Shown: in pieces, positions 1-10,999 of the stretch
Layout: each line of letters begins with the position of its first letter
Numbering within the stretch: the stretch's first letter is position 1
Source of the DNA: Pontederia crassipes
Lineage: Eukaryota > Streptophyta > Magnoliopsida > Commelinales > Pontederiaceae
Direction of reading: 5' to 3'
Assembly (NCBI GenBank): GCA_030549335.1
Contig: CM060197.1
Span: 46,837,654-46,901,653 of the forward strand
DNA: 64,000 bases
Program-made: the position numbers and the translations under genes
Notes under the pieces: model-generated
The model's database searches: none
What the model saw: only the letters and a program-made list of their open reading frames with translations
What the model was told of the DNA's origin: nothing

Positions 1-252
1 GTAAAGGGGATCTAAACCTCTATTTCCACTCTCAATGATGTTTTATTTGGATTGATGGACTCAAGAACATCTTGTCTTGATAGAAATTTTGATTGAGGGT
101 TGCATAAATAAGAATTGCATGAATAAAGGTTTTGCATAATATGTTAAATTCATGACTATTTTATAATAATTACTTGAATATGTTTTATTTATCCAAAAAT
201 TATAAATAATATATGGATGGAAAACATGATACATGAGGAGGCATGCCTAGGA

Positions 253-460
253 CACTACAAGAAAATTATCAATTTGTGACGGAACGTTTTTTACGGATAG
301 GAATCCTTTGCATTTTCTGACGGCATTTGCGATGGATAGAAAAAACCTTCTAAAATACCGAGGGCCAAAATATCCTTCGCTACTATAGACGAAAAATATT
401 CGTTGATATGTTACCGACAGAAATATCCTTCGACGTTATAGATAATTTTTTTCCTGTCGA
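253..460 (+). mobile_element. CACTA 5' end fragment (unit 1)
   Basis: Begins CACTACAAGAAAATTATC, the terminal inverted repeat type of the complete element at 2727-5933, and carries the same subterminal tract (GACGGCATTTGCGATGG, TACCGAGGGCC). The right part is missing. The right limit is approximate, because the change from CACTA sequence to flank sequence near 455 is gradual by eye. Confidence 0.75.
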
Positions 461-522
461 TACTCATGGGTGTTCAAGGCTATTAACATTCGACTAATTC
501 GATGTTCAAATGGAAGTGGTAT

Positions 523-818
523 TGTTAAGAATATAAAATCATAAATGTTGCTCTTTCTAACAGCTTAAACTTTTAGGAAAATTAGTTAGCACATCAAATT
601 TAACATGGTATCAGAGCGGTCAAGAGTTCGAACGTCGTTAAGCTCTTCTTAAAAAGTAATTTCCTTTCTTAGTTGTCCACGTCTTTGACTTGTGCTAGAC
701 CAAAAAGTTGTCAGCAGTCGATACGTGAGGGAAAGCGTTAAGAATATAAAATGATAGATGTTGCTCTTCCTCACAGCTTAATCTTTTAGAAAAATTGGTT
801 ACCACATCAAATTTAACA
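523..818 (+). mobile_element. TRIM-like miniature LTR element, copy 1
   Basis: Two 83-base direct repeats (523-605 and 736-818), starting TGTTAAGAATATAAAAT and ending AAATTTAACA, enclose about 130 bases. The first repeat is followed at once by TGGTATCAGAGC, the usual primer site for initiator tRNA-Met. Flanks ggtat / agtat look like a 5-base target duplication with one change. There is no coding capacity, as expected of the terminal-repeat retrotransposon in miniature (TRIM) class. Confidence 0.8.
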
Positions 819-1492
819 AGTATGAATAAACTTTGACCAAACTGATGACTCTGAGAATCAAACTTAGGGCTACTAGCATCAACGATTCTTAGATTAATCC
901 TTATTCTTATAGATAGTCAATCGCTAAGTGTTTAATGAGAACCACAATATGTTTCGTCAATATAACATATGTCGAATCTGAACAAGATTATTTCTTTTAA
1001 AACAAGGATGTCTCACTGTAATATCCCAAATTTTCTAATTGGACTTATAGTTAATCTAGGTCCAATACTCTTAAGTATCCTTATATAAGAAACCAAAATC
1101 CATTGTTAACCTATTTTCCTCCACCAAAAAGTCTCTCGACTGCTAGAACTTGAATAGGGAGAACACGAGGAATAAGGAGGAGGAAGAAGAGGAAGAAAAA
1201 GATAAAGAAAGATGAGGAGATCAAACAAGGATTGGAAGGTATGTAGAGGGGATCCAAACCTCTCTTTCCACTCTCAATGATGTTTTGTTTGGATTGACGG
1301 ATTCAAGAACACTCTGTTCTTGATAGGAATTTTGACTGAGGGTTGCATAAATAAGAATTGCATGAATAAAGGTTTTGCATAATATGTTAAATTCATGACT
1401 GATTTATAATAATTACTTAAATAAGTTTTATTTATCCAAAAATTATAAATAATATATGGATGGAAATCATGATGCATGAGGCATGCCTTGGA

Positions 1493-1690
1493 CACTACAA
1501 GAAAATTGTCAATCTGCGACGAAACATTTTCGACAAATAGGAACCCTTCGCATTTTCTAACGGCTTTTGCGACGGATACAAAAAACCTTCTAGAATATCG
1601 AGAGCCAAAATATCCTTCACCACTGTAGACGAAAAAACCCATCGATACGTTATCGATGGGAATATCCTTCAACGTTATAGATAATTTTTT
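1493..1690 (+). mobile_element. CACTA 5' end fragment (unit 2)
   Basis: Second copy of the truncated CACTA end, starting CACTACAAGAAAATTGTC directly after CCTTGGA, the same junction as in the complete element. Right limit approximate. Confidence 0.75.
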
Positions 1691-1761
1691 TCCTGTCGAT
1701 ACTCATGAGTGTTCAGGGCTATTAACATTCGACTAATTTGATGTTCAAATGAAAATGGTAT

Positions 1762-2061
1762 TATTAAGAATATAAAATCATAGATGTTACTCTTCCTAAC
1801 AGCTTAAGCTTTTAGGAAAATTGGTTAGCACATCAAATTTAACATGGTATCAAAGCTAGAGGTCAAGAGTTCGAACATCGTTAAGCTCTTCTTAAAAAGT
1901 AATTTCCTTCCTTAGTTGTCCACGTGTTAGGCTTGTGCTAGACCAAAAAGTTGTCAGCAGCCGATACGTGAGGAAAAGTGTTAAGAATATAAAATCATAG
2001 ATGTTGCTCTTCCTCACAACTTAATCTTTTAGAAAAATTGGTTACCACATCAAATTTAACA
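1762..2061 (+). mobile_element. TRIM-like miniature LTR element, copy 2
   Basis: This is the tandem-copied counterpart of the element at 523-818. Its 83-base LTRs lie at 1762-1844 and 1979-2061, with the tRNA-Met primer-site-like TGGTATCAAAGC after the first and the same ggtat / agtat flanks. It lies in the same place within the repeat unit, so it was carried by the duplication and did not insert independently. Confidence 0.8.
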
Positions 2062-4184
2062 AGTATGAATAAACTTTGACCAAAGTGATGACTCTGAGAA
2101 TCGAACTTAGGACTACTAGCATCAGCGATTCTTTGATTAATCCTTATTCTTATAGATAGTCGATCACTAAGTGTTTGATAAGAACCACAATATGTTTCGA
2201 CAATAAAACATATGTCGAATCTGAACAAGATTATTTCTTTTAAAACAAGGATGCTCACTATAATATCCCAGATTTTCTAATTGGACTTAATAGTTAATCT
2301 AGGTCTAATACTCTTAAGTATCCTTATATAAGAAACCAAAATCCCTTGTTAACCTATTTTCCTCCACCAAAAATTCTCTTGACAGCTAGAACTTGAAGAG
2401 GGAGAACATGAGGAATAAGGAGGAGGAAGAAAAAGAGGAAGAAAGAGGAGGAGATCAAATGAGGATTGAAAGGTATGTAAAGGGGATCCAAATCTCTCTT
2501 TCCACTCTGAATGTTGTTTTGTTTGGATTGATGGATTCAAGAACACCCTATTCTTGATAGGAATTTTGATTGAGAGTTGTATAAATAAGGATTGCATGAA
2601 TAAAGGTTTTGCATAATCTCTTAAATTCGTGACTATTTTATAATAATTACTTGAATATGTTTTATTTATCCAAAAATTATAAATAATATATGGATGGAAA
2701 GCATGATGCATGAGGCATGCCTTGGACACTACAAGAAAATTGTCAATTTGCGACGGAACTTTTTCGATGGGCAAGAATCCTTCGGATTTTTTGACGGCAT
2801 TTCGATGGATTTTAAAATACCGAGGGCCATAATATCCTTCGCTACTATATACAGTAAATACCCATCGACACGTTACCGATGGGAATATCCTTTGACATTA
2901 CCGAGGGATTTAAATCCGTCGGTAATTCCGAAGGCTAGACCCATCGGTAAATATATTTATAATAATATATATATGTGGTATAATATAAGTATATGTTTAA
3001 TATTTTATGATTTGAATTACTGACGGATTTAACCTTCGAAATTATCGAAGGATATTGATCCGTCAGTAATTGCGAAGACCACAACTGTCGGTAATTAATT
3101 TTAATAATAATATATATGTAATATATTTTTAAAGACTCATATTGTGATTAATATTAAAAATAATCATTATGTTAACATTTTAGTGCACATTAATATTTAT
3201 CAATTTAATATTATAAATTAATTTATAATCTATATTCCATATCTATAAATATATTGAAAGGAAAATGAGTAAATAGATAAAAAAATAAAGATGTTTTTAT
3301 CAGAAATTAAAAAATAATGATAATTTATTTAATCATAATATTTATTAATGCTTTAAGAAAGGAATATATAAAAAGATAGACATGTATTATAAAAAGTGAT
3401 AATGAATAATATTATTTTAATTACCGACGAATATTTTCCTTCAAATTTATCGACGGATATTAAATCCTTCGTTAATTCTGAAGGAGCTTTCCTTCGGTAA
3501 TTAAAATAATAATTTATTATTAATATTTATAATATAATACATTTCTCTTCCATTTACTTAAAATATTCATAAATATAATATGATATTATTCTTGTTTATA
3601 ATCATATATATTAATTCACATAATATTATTAATGTTAATAAGATGATTTTATATATAACTATTGATAATAAATAATATTATTTTAATTATCAACGGATAT
3701 TTTCTTTCGAAATTATCGATGGATGTTAAAGCCTTCGGTAATTTTGAAAGAGCTTTCCTTCAATAATTAAAGATATCAATAATATACTATTATTTTATTT
3801 ATCGAAGGATAATGCCAGATGTCAGTAATTTTGAAGGAAATGCCCGTCGATAATTAAAATAGTATCATTTATTATAAATTTCCACCGTAATTATAAATTT
3901 ATATATTTTAAGTATTGTAATTAATTTTATTTAAAATTCTATTACTTCTATAAATTTTATGATTATTAATAGTTTTAGTCATATATGTAACAATATTTTA
4001 AACATTAATAATAGTATATGTATTGATATTAATTAATTATGTCCTTCTATATAATTAAAACTATTAGTAATATTATGTTATATTATAAATATTTTATAAA
4101 AATGGAATAAAGAGATGTGTTCTATTATAAACATTAATAATATACTATTTTATTTATCGAAGGATAGTGCTTTCGAAATGATCG

Positions 4185-4300
4185 AAGGATTTAGTATCCG
4201 TCGGTAATTTCGAAGGACATTACCCGTCGGTAATTATGAAGGATATTACCCGTCGGTAATTGCGAAGGACATTACCCGTCGATAATTACTGATGGAAAAT
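4185..4300. repeat. Short tandem repeat in the CACTA-1 subterminal zone
   Basis: Four near copies of a roughly 30-base unit, GAAGGACATTACCCGTCGG plus TAATT and one or two variable bases. Each unit contains a partly self-complementary CCGTCGG / TCGAAGG pair. Arrays of this kind in CACTA subterminal zones are known transposase-binding regions; that role is inferred here. Confidence 0.7.
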
Positions 4301-4639
4301 GCCTTCAAAATTACCGAAGGATTTGCACCCATCGGTAATTTCGAAAGCATTATCCTTCGGTAATTAAAATAGTATAATTTTTTTTATCAATATTCATATA
4401 TATAATATTATTATTAAACATTAATAATATTTTTAATATAATATTATGATTATTAATATTTTCAGTCGTATATGTGAATATATATAATATTATAATGTTT
4501 AGTAATATTTTTTTTATATAAATATTGATAAAAATATTATTATTTTATTTACCGATGGATATTTCTTTCAGAATTACCGACAGATACTATATCCTTCAAT
4601 AACTTCAAAGGAAATACCCGTCGCAAATTCTAATATTTT

Positions 4640-5300
4640 CCCGCCCAATTTTCTTCCCTCCGCCTTCTCGCTCCCGCGCCCTCCACTCTCCCTATATTCC
4701 CCCTCCTCCTCTATCTCTCCTCTTCTCTATTCTCTCCTCCTCTCCCCCTCTCTATCTCTCCCATGGCGGCGGTGGCAACTCCGGCGATGACTCCCGGCCG
4801 TCGGCCGCCCTCACCGACTCCCTCTCTATCTCTCCCTTCTCGATCTCGACTCTGGCCGCAGGCGTCGGATCCAGTCGTAGGCGCCAGATCCTGTCGCCTG
4901 TCATCAGATCGGGTCGCCTGCGAGCCGGTCGGGGCCGCAGACACCACATTCGGCTCGCAGGCGTCCGAACCTGACGCCTACTGCCGGATCCGACTCGCAG
5001 GTGGCCGGACCCGACGCCTGCGGTCGGACCTGGCGCCTACGACCGGATCCGGTGCCTGCGGCCGGACTCAGTCGCCTATGAGCCAAATTTGGCCTCCCGC
5101 GTCCTTGGTCGGATTTAGTCGCTGGCGACTGGATCAGGGATGCAGGCAGCCAAACCGGCTCGCAGGCGACGGATCGTGCTCGCTGGCAACGGATCCGGCC
5201 GCCTGCCCGCGTCCTTGGCCTCCTCCCCATCCTCTCTATCTCGATTCTGGCCGCTGCTTCAGATTGGCCGCCAGCGCCAATCCGGTAGCAGGCGGCCTAT
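4640..5300. repeat. C/T-rich tract and GC-rich minisatellite core of CACTA-1
   Basis: A strong C/T-rich run (4640-4780) leads into ATGGCGGCGGTGG and then into a GC-rich stretch built from degenerate repeats of GGATCC/GGATCTGG plus GCCTGCGGCC-like sequence. Several reading frames are open across it, but the translations are low-complexity, differ between frames and match no family, so it is treated as repeat and not gene. Related cores occur at 51417-51790, 54200-54600 and 63360-63840. Confidence 0.7.
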
Positions 5301-6304
5301 TTTTTATATTTTTAAAAACTTTTTGACGGACGTGTTCGTCGCACTCCGCTAGTGCGTGCGACGGGAACCGCCCATCGAAGCCTTCGATGGGAGATGGCCC
5401 ATTGAAAGCTTCGACGAGTGTCGCCCGCCAAAGATTTCGGCGGGTCGAACCTGTCAAAGCCTTCGGCAGGTCCTCACACGCCGAATGTTTCGACGGGTCA
5501 AACTCGTCGATGATTTCGACGGAAGTTCTCCCATCGGAACTTTCGACAGGTTGTCTATCAAAGTCGGTCGAAACTTGGGAAGGACTCTTACCTCCGACGC
5601 GATAGTCAGAGTAGGAACTTCTGACGACAAAATCCGTCCGAAGATCGGAAGGACAACCTTCCCTTCGAAACTTCTTCAAAATCCGTTCGAAGATCGGAAG
5701 GACAACTTTCCCTTCGAAACGTCTATCAAAATTGTGAAGGCGATTTTTTCGTCGGAAGTGTTCGTCGAAACTTTCAAAGGGATATTTGAGGACCTTCGAT
5801 AATATTTTGCAACGATAAATTTTCCAACTAACACATATCCATCGAAAAATCCATCGCAAAGACATATTTGTGACAGATTTTGAAGGTTTTGCGACGGATA
5901 AATCCGCCGCAAAATCGCAATATTGTTGTAGTGGGATTAGTCCCACATGCATAAGTCACAGAAGACATGTTAGGTATATGTGGGATCATGGCCTTGTTCA
6001 AGAGTGACACGTTTTGAGAAAACCATGCGGGTCGAGGTCCGGAGCGGATAATATCACACGCTAGTGAAGAATGTTACATATGGTATCAGAGCCACTCCAC
6101 GTGAGCATCTGTGCATGATAAGGTGTGATCACTCAATGAGGACGTTGAGTCTCCTAAGGGGGGAAGGATGCATGAGGCATACCTTGGATTACTCACACAT
6201 GCATAAGTTACGGAAGATATGTTGGGTATATATGGGAACATGTCTTTCACTAGGTGTGACGTATTTTGAGAAAATCGTGCGGGCCGAGGCTCAGAGCGGA
6301 CAAT

Positions 6305-6447
6305 ATTATTATCCGAGATAGCATGGTAGTAGTTCGATTAGTTTCATATGATTATGTAATAGAAATTAGTTTCATATGATTTGAAGATATATACAAATAG
6401 TTATGATCCAAATATCAGACTACTATCATGTTGTCTCGAATAATAAT
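6305..6447. repeat. Inverted-repeat (MITE-like) hairpin
   Basis: The 29-base arm at 6305-6333 (ATTATTATCCGAGATAGCAT...) is the reverse complement, with a few changes, of 6419-6447 (...ATGTTGTCTCGAATAATAAT). About 85 bases lie between, including two copies of TTAGTTTCATATGATT. It sits where the TRIM 3' LTR stops, so it may be an insertion there. Confidence 0.6.
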
Positions 6448-8216
6448 GAGACCAAATTGTAAAACATATTGTAAATTGGAAATACTGAATTAGGGTTTGA
6501 ATTTTATTCATAAGTTAAAGGTCCGTATTATTTTTCTGTGAAAATTAGAATCATCTGAAAAGAAAAAGTATAAGTTAAGTTATTAATATTTTAGTGATTG
6601 TTGTCAGAATACTGTGCAGAGAATAGATTCTGTTAGTGGTATGAATTTGTAGGGAAAATACCTAAATCTTGTTAATGAATAAAAAATACATGTTTTAATG
6701 TGTTCTATGATGCATAGATGCTAAGAGATTATACTTGAAATATTTATGATATTGTAAATTATATTTATTAGAGTTTTAATCTCAAAATCGAGAATTTTGA
6801 GTGAAAGATCAGACTTCTAGGATGCTGATACAGCCATGCCAAGTCTCGGAATGTCCGTGACAGAAGGATGAAAAGATGAGGTGAAATCCATCGTTCTGTC
6901 ACGTCTGTGACAATCGTTGTCATGACCGTGACAGGGTAGCACAACCGTCATTCTATCGGTGACAACCATGACAGAGGGGCGTAAGGAAGCTCGGTCCGTG
7001 ACAGACCGAAACACTGATTTATGTTAAATTTATGTTATTTTAAAAGTATTTACTATTATGTATTACTAATTGATGATTGTATATGAATCTAGATACATGA
7101 ATTGCATAGCAGCCATAACTAGGTTAAAATATGAAGATCGAGCGACATAAATGTTTGTTGTTTGAAAAGCATAATGAACTCAGTTGTGGACGATGTTACA
7201 CGTTGACCCTCTATACCCCTTTATTGGATACTGTCCGGAATGATCGTTACACACATCGACAACGGTGTGTCATTCCGATGTCGCTCCCAAGCGAGAGTCC
7301 AGAATGATCGTTACATACAATGTCAACGGTGTATGCATTCCGATGTGACCTTCAGGTGTTACGGGGGAGCATTATCTCTACGGCTTAGCTAGCCTATTGA
7401 GAGGGTAACGATATAAATCTCAACTATTGGAAGATATAATCTAATGGAGAGTGTCAATGATCGATTGAATGGAATTATGTCCCATGCATGTGGAAGTCCA
7501 AAGAATTATGAAGTAACCTTGAGGAAAGTTAGGAGGCAGTGGTTATGGTAAGTGTACTACACTTATATGCCTATGAATTGAATTTATGATTGTATGAATA
7601 TCTATACATTATGTATGACGATTTGACTACATGTTTCTATGCTTTTAATTATCGCATGATGATAGAAATGAATGAATGAATGACATATAGTTCATATAGT
7701 AAGACATGACATGTATATTGTTTACTTCTTTTATATAAAGATAATTATGCATAGGATCCTGTATAGGATCATAGCATTGTATGCATGGCCTTTACATATC
7801 CTAAGAAGGAAATCTCTGCACCCTGGATCCGTGCAAGTGCAAGATGATCGGATGGATGACGGTTCAGCTCATGATGTGATATTGCACATTGGTCTAGGGT
7901 GTTGAGTCATTATGTTATAGAGTCTTTTGACTATGTTTTTAAAGAGATATTTTGATTGTGGCTTAAAGATGTTTTAATTGCTAATAGTAATGATGTTTAG
8001 AAAGGTTTTCAATTCTATAACATTACTTTTGATGTTTTATCGAAGTCTTCCACTATGTTTTCAAGAGAATTATTTTAGCTTATTTAATGAATTTATGCTT
8101 CCGCTGAGTTTATAGAAAATCATATTTTATTATGATTATGTGATGACGAATGGGCTAACACAGTCAAATGATCAAATTGTCCTTAATAATTTGGGGGTAA
8201 AATTCAGGGTGTTACA
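6448..8216. repeat. Right part of the gypsy-type solo LTR; no gene
   Basis: LTR sequence without coding capacity. It contains scattered GTGACAG / CTGTCAC words (6840-7010) and a repeated hairpin pair (7233-7346), and ends GGGTGTTACA. The short minus-strand frame at 6817-7014 falls in the GTGACAG region and is not considered a gene. Confidence 0.6.
7233..7346. repeat. Two tandem hairpin units
   Basis: Two copies of about 49 bases (7233-7281 and 7297-7346), both starting GTCC(G/A)GAATGATCGTTACA and ending CATTCCGATGT. Each can fold: CGGAATG pairs with CATTCCG and ACACAC with GTGTGT in copy 1, and CATAC with GTATG in copy 2. Confidence 0.75.
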
Positions 8217-8680
8217 CTCACTGACATCAATATATATTCGATGTATGTATTTAATTTATCATCATATATATATTTATATTTATATTTATATGTATTATTT
8301 TTATTATTATTTGACTCCGAATGTATTTACTTCTCGCTAATTCTATGCTCAACAATAATGAAAATGATACTATTGATGAAATCTAAAAAATATATACTAG
8401 TATCAAAGAAAAAAGGTAATGTTCATAATGAAGTCGGTGTTGTCTTCATTTTCATTTTTTTTCTCAGATAATTTTGTCAAAAGGCAGCGAAATAAAATCT
8501 TATCGAGTTCAGACACTAGTGTTCGACTAAATTTTCATGAACTTAATGATTAAAATTAAAATTTTGGCAAATTATACATGATTTAGTTAACAGATGGCCT
8601 ATCACGCTTCGCATGGAAATTAATAATAAGGAATGTACAAGGATATTATATATATATATATATATATATATGAAAATTAG
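8217..8680. repeat. Host flank A, duplicate of 13009-13840
   Basis: Starting just right of the solo LTR, this stretch follows the same order of words as 13009-13840: GTATGTATTTAATTTATC, AATGAAGTCGG, TTCAGACAC...TAGTGTTCGACTAAATTTTCA, ATTAATAATAAGGAA, TGTACAAGGA. The left flank (about 890-1016) likewise matches 12870-13005. The solo LTR therefore landed inside one copy of an older local duplication. The similarity ends at the AT microsatellite at about 8647-8672. Confidence 0.8.
8647..8672. repeat. (AT)n microsatellite
   Basis: An uninterrupted TA dinucleotide run at the point where flank A stops matching flank B. Confidence 0.9.
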
Positions 8681-8829
8681 GGTGAGATCAAAGAAATGGA
8701 TTTCATGCTCAAATCTTTAAATATGAGCCATTATAATTGCCAGATTTTTATTCATGTTCTAAATCCCACCATTCTGAACTGGCCATTAAAAAGACCAGGT
8801 TCAATCAAACCTAATCCATCGAACGAGTC

Positions 8830-9065
8830 GAATGGGTGAGTCATGGAGGCATCCAGGCATGTCATCGGGCATCAATGAGGTCGAGGTCGAAGTCGCCAAC
8901 ATCGGGTGAGGCGTCAATGAGGTCAAAGTCACCGGTGTCGGGTGAGGTCGAGGTCATGACAACGAGCGAGGTCACTTGCGTCAAGTGGGCGAGGTCGAGT
9001 CGTCGGCTTCGAGTCGGTGAAATCATCGACGTCGAGCGGGTGAGGTCAGCGGCGTTGACCGAACG
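8830..9065. repeat. Degenerate GAGGTCG-type minisatellite
   Basis: Repeated words GGTGAGGTCGAGGTC, GTCAATGAGGTC and GTGTCGGGTGAGG at irregular spacing give a GC-richer island. Open frames on both strands (8836-9186 plus, 8862-9128 minus) come from the repetition; neither translation resembles a protein family. Confidence 0.6.
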
Positions 9066-9394
9066 TCGACCATCCTTTGATGTGGTAAATGTTAGAGTGT
9101 CAACCATCCTAAAGTTGCACCTACTCAAGTTTGATGTGGTAAATGACTTCTACAAGGGTAATAGATGGATAGATTTCATGGGGTAAAACTTTAAGCTGAT
9201 AATGTGCTTTTTTTGTAAACCTTAACATCCTTCGACTCCAACATCTCATAATAATTGGAAAAAGTAAGTTGTGTAATTAATAATAATTTTTGAAACATAC
9301 CTGACACGTGGTAGACATGATCAAGCTCCATCTTGTGTGATCCAACCTAATGGATCATTGTTGTTTTAGTAATATAAGTAATGGCAATCGAGTA

Positions 9395-10880
9395 TCATTC
9401 ACCATCACTAACATACACACCTTTATAATCAAACATGTTTTGGAGTTTCTCTTCATCTCCCGCCGTAAATTTTGAACAGTCAAAACCAATTATCCAATCA
9501 TTATGATAATTAATACATTTATTGCTTATTACAATGAGAGCTACTTCTTCTCCAAAAGATTGGTCAATATTGCTCATCGCAAGATCCATCGCTTTCTTGG
9601 ATTCTCCTTCATAACTTGGGTTGATCTCTTTTACTACAAACGATGCTTTGAGATCCCATTCTTTGCTTTTCATTTTTGTGAGAAGTGCCCTCACACTTGT
9701 GCTAGTAGTGGCATGCATAAAGGCCTTGTCACAATAATAGTAATGAACATCTAATCCATGAAATCTTATCTCTTTTTTGTCTTATTTTCTTAGGCCTCGG
9801 TAAGCTCCTTTCGTTGTGGACCTCTTTCTAATCCACATCTTGCTTGGTCCTGATGTCAAACTTTTCGATTTTCTTTATTGTCATAATCCTTTAGGACTTT
9901 TTCAATATGTGAAAACATTTTTCTTGAAGAACAAAATTTTCATTTAATCCTTTATCGAGATATTGAATATATGTGAATTCAAAAATTTTTTAGTCCAATC
10001 TCTAATAGCAGTGATTATATTATTATATTTGAAATGCAAATAATGAATTATGATTATATGTGTTCTTGTTTCAATAATTCCACTTAGGGGCATTTCACGA
10101 CGGAATACAAGGTAGAATACTTTTTTATTCAGTAGATATAATAAAAAAATCAAAAAATAAAATCAAATGTCATTAAAAATTATCAAAATATCATAGTCTA
10201 GTCAACATCTCGAAATATAAAACCATCTAAAAAAATGTGAAAATGACTATAAATATTCTTCAAAATGAAATTATCATATTCCCTTTTTGGTTGAATATCA
10301 AGTACAATGTCATAGTCTCTTTTCTTGTTCCCTTTGATTTTTTTTTAACTTCTTGATGTTTTATATTCTAATAGAATATGCACAAAATTTTATTCGCAAT
10401 AAGGAAGATGTCATACACTTTATAATATATATTTTTATTCTTTCAATATAATTCTGCAACCAAACTGACCCTCAAGGGATATAATTTAGTGAAATCATAT
10501 ATAATTTTTATTTTGAAGGAGTGTTAACTCACTTATATGTCCTCTTATTTTAAAAAGATCAACTCGCTCCACTAGTTGCAGCATTGCATCCTTTTTCTTT
10601 ATAGAGAATGTGGTTAAAGTATCTCATGCCTTCTCTGGGGTCTCTTTATTTTTAATTTTCTAAAGGAAATTCATTCTTCACTAATGTGGCAAAAAATAAT
10701 TTCACTTTCATCAATAATGCTCGACAAATATTGTAAACGAATATTCCAATTATAATAATTATTGAAGTTTGCCATAATAATTTGGTGAATAATTTCTCCT
10801 TGTTATCGTACCAGATTGTTCCAATACAATCTTCTCATGGCTGCTAGTGTTGCTGCTACAACAAAGTCATATCCTAGTGT
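9395..10880 (-). pseudogene. Decayed Ty1/copia gag-pol relic
   Basis: Read on the minus strand, 9718-9395 gives a copia-type stretch ending in WIIGFDCSKFTAGDEEKLQ and NMFDYKGVYV, recognisable as the protease and pre-integrase junction of plant copia polyproteins. Higher coordinates (to about 10880) give gag-like words around NYYNWNIRLQYL. No LTRs or other domains were found nearby, and the region is broken many times, so this is an old fossil fragment. Confidence 0.65.
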
Positions 10881-10935
10881 TGCTTTTATTGCGTGCCCAC
10901 TATCCTCCTGGTTCCACCCGGTTCTTCAAACTCGA

Positions 10936-10999
10936 GTGAAACCGAGATGTTAGAATCAGGCGTGCACGTAACATCTCGGTTCCACAATTTTCGTGGAAC
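10936..10999. repeat. Overlapping inverted repeats
   Basis: GTGAAACCGAGATGTTA (10936-10952) is almost perfectly complementary to TAACATCTCGGTTCCAC (10969-10985). The second arm also pairs, through GGTTCCAC, with GTGGAACC (10992-10999). The two hairpins compete for the same arm. Confidence 0.7.

Larger units (their letters stand above)
1..2726. repeat. Tandem triplication, period about 1.24 kb
   Basis: The same segment starts at 1, 1243 and 2477 (seen as the shared GTAAAGGGGATC-type start), giving periods of 1242 and 1234 bases. Each unit contains the 5' part of a gypsy-type LTR (from 1017 and 2259), then the first bases of a TRIM LTR, then the first end of a CACTA transposon (253, 1493, 2727). 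In units 1 and 2 the CACTA sequence stops after about 200 bases and runs into left-flank host DNA carrying a second small LTR element; unit 3 runs on into the complete CACTA. The CACTA sits at the same position in all three, so the tandem copying came after it inserted. Confidence 0.85.
2727..5933. mobile_element. Complete non-autonomous CACTA transposon (CACTA-1)
   Basis: Ends are CACTACAAGAAAATTGTC (from 2727) and CAATATTGTTGTAGTG (to 5933), flanked by gga at 2724-2726 and 5934-5936, the 3-base duplication typical of CACTA (CMC) elements. The uninterrupted TRIM LTR at 6169-6310 confirms a single gga at the empty site. Both subterminal zones are packed with short inverted motifs such as CCGTCGGTAATT and TTCGACGGG. 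The middle holds a C/T-rich tract and a GC-rich repeat core. No transposase motif was found, so it depends on an autonomous relative for movement. Confidence 0.9.
2707..6310 (+). mobile_element. TRIM-type element split by a CACTA insertion
   Basis: The 5' LTR (TGCATGAGGCATGCCTTGG..., 2707-2726 continued at 5937-6075, ending GAATGTTACA) is followed by TGGTATCAGAGCC, a tRNA-Met primer site. A short interior of about 90 bases follows. A purine tract AAGGGGGGAAGGA then precedes the 3' LTR, which starts at about 6169 with TGCATGAGGCATACCTTGG. The two LTRs align well along their length, but the 3' LTR is not followed to its end beyond about 6310, where a hairpin element begins. The 3' LTR preserves the uninterrupted sequence CCTTGGATTACTC at the point where the 5' LTR carries the CACTA transposon. 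Confidence 0.7.
2259..8216. mobile_element. Ty3/gypsy-type solo LTR, interrupted by nested insertions
   Basis: The left end is TATAATATCCC at 2259 (TGTAATATCCC in the tandem copy at 1017). The right end is GGGTGTTACA ending at 8216. Both sides carry ctcac (2254-2258 and 8217-8221; also 1012-1016), a 5-base target duplication. The TGTAAC...GTTACA style ends and the absence of any gag-pol sequence suggest a long solo LTR of roughly 2.3 kb once the TRIM and CACTA insertions (2707 to about 6310) are left out. The duplicated flank at about 12985-13030 lacks the insertion and serves as the empty site. Confidence 0.7.

Noticed and set aside
4763-5326. Long GC-rich open frames on both strands (187 aa plus, 108 aa minus)
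   Set aside because: They lie in the CACTA-1 core, are low-complexity Pro/Arg/Ser-rich, overlap on both strands and match no family.
6817-7014. 65-aa minus-strand frame
   Set aside because: Lies in the GTGACAG-repeat part of the solo LTR.
8836-9186. 116-aa open frame
   Set aside because: Arises from GAGGTC-type repeats; no hydrophobic core, domain or homologue recognised.
9395-9718. 107-aa minus-strand frame as a host gene
   Set aside because: Its content is copia protease and pre-integrase sequence, so it is a retroelement fossil.
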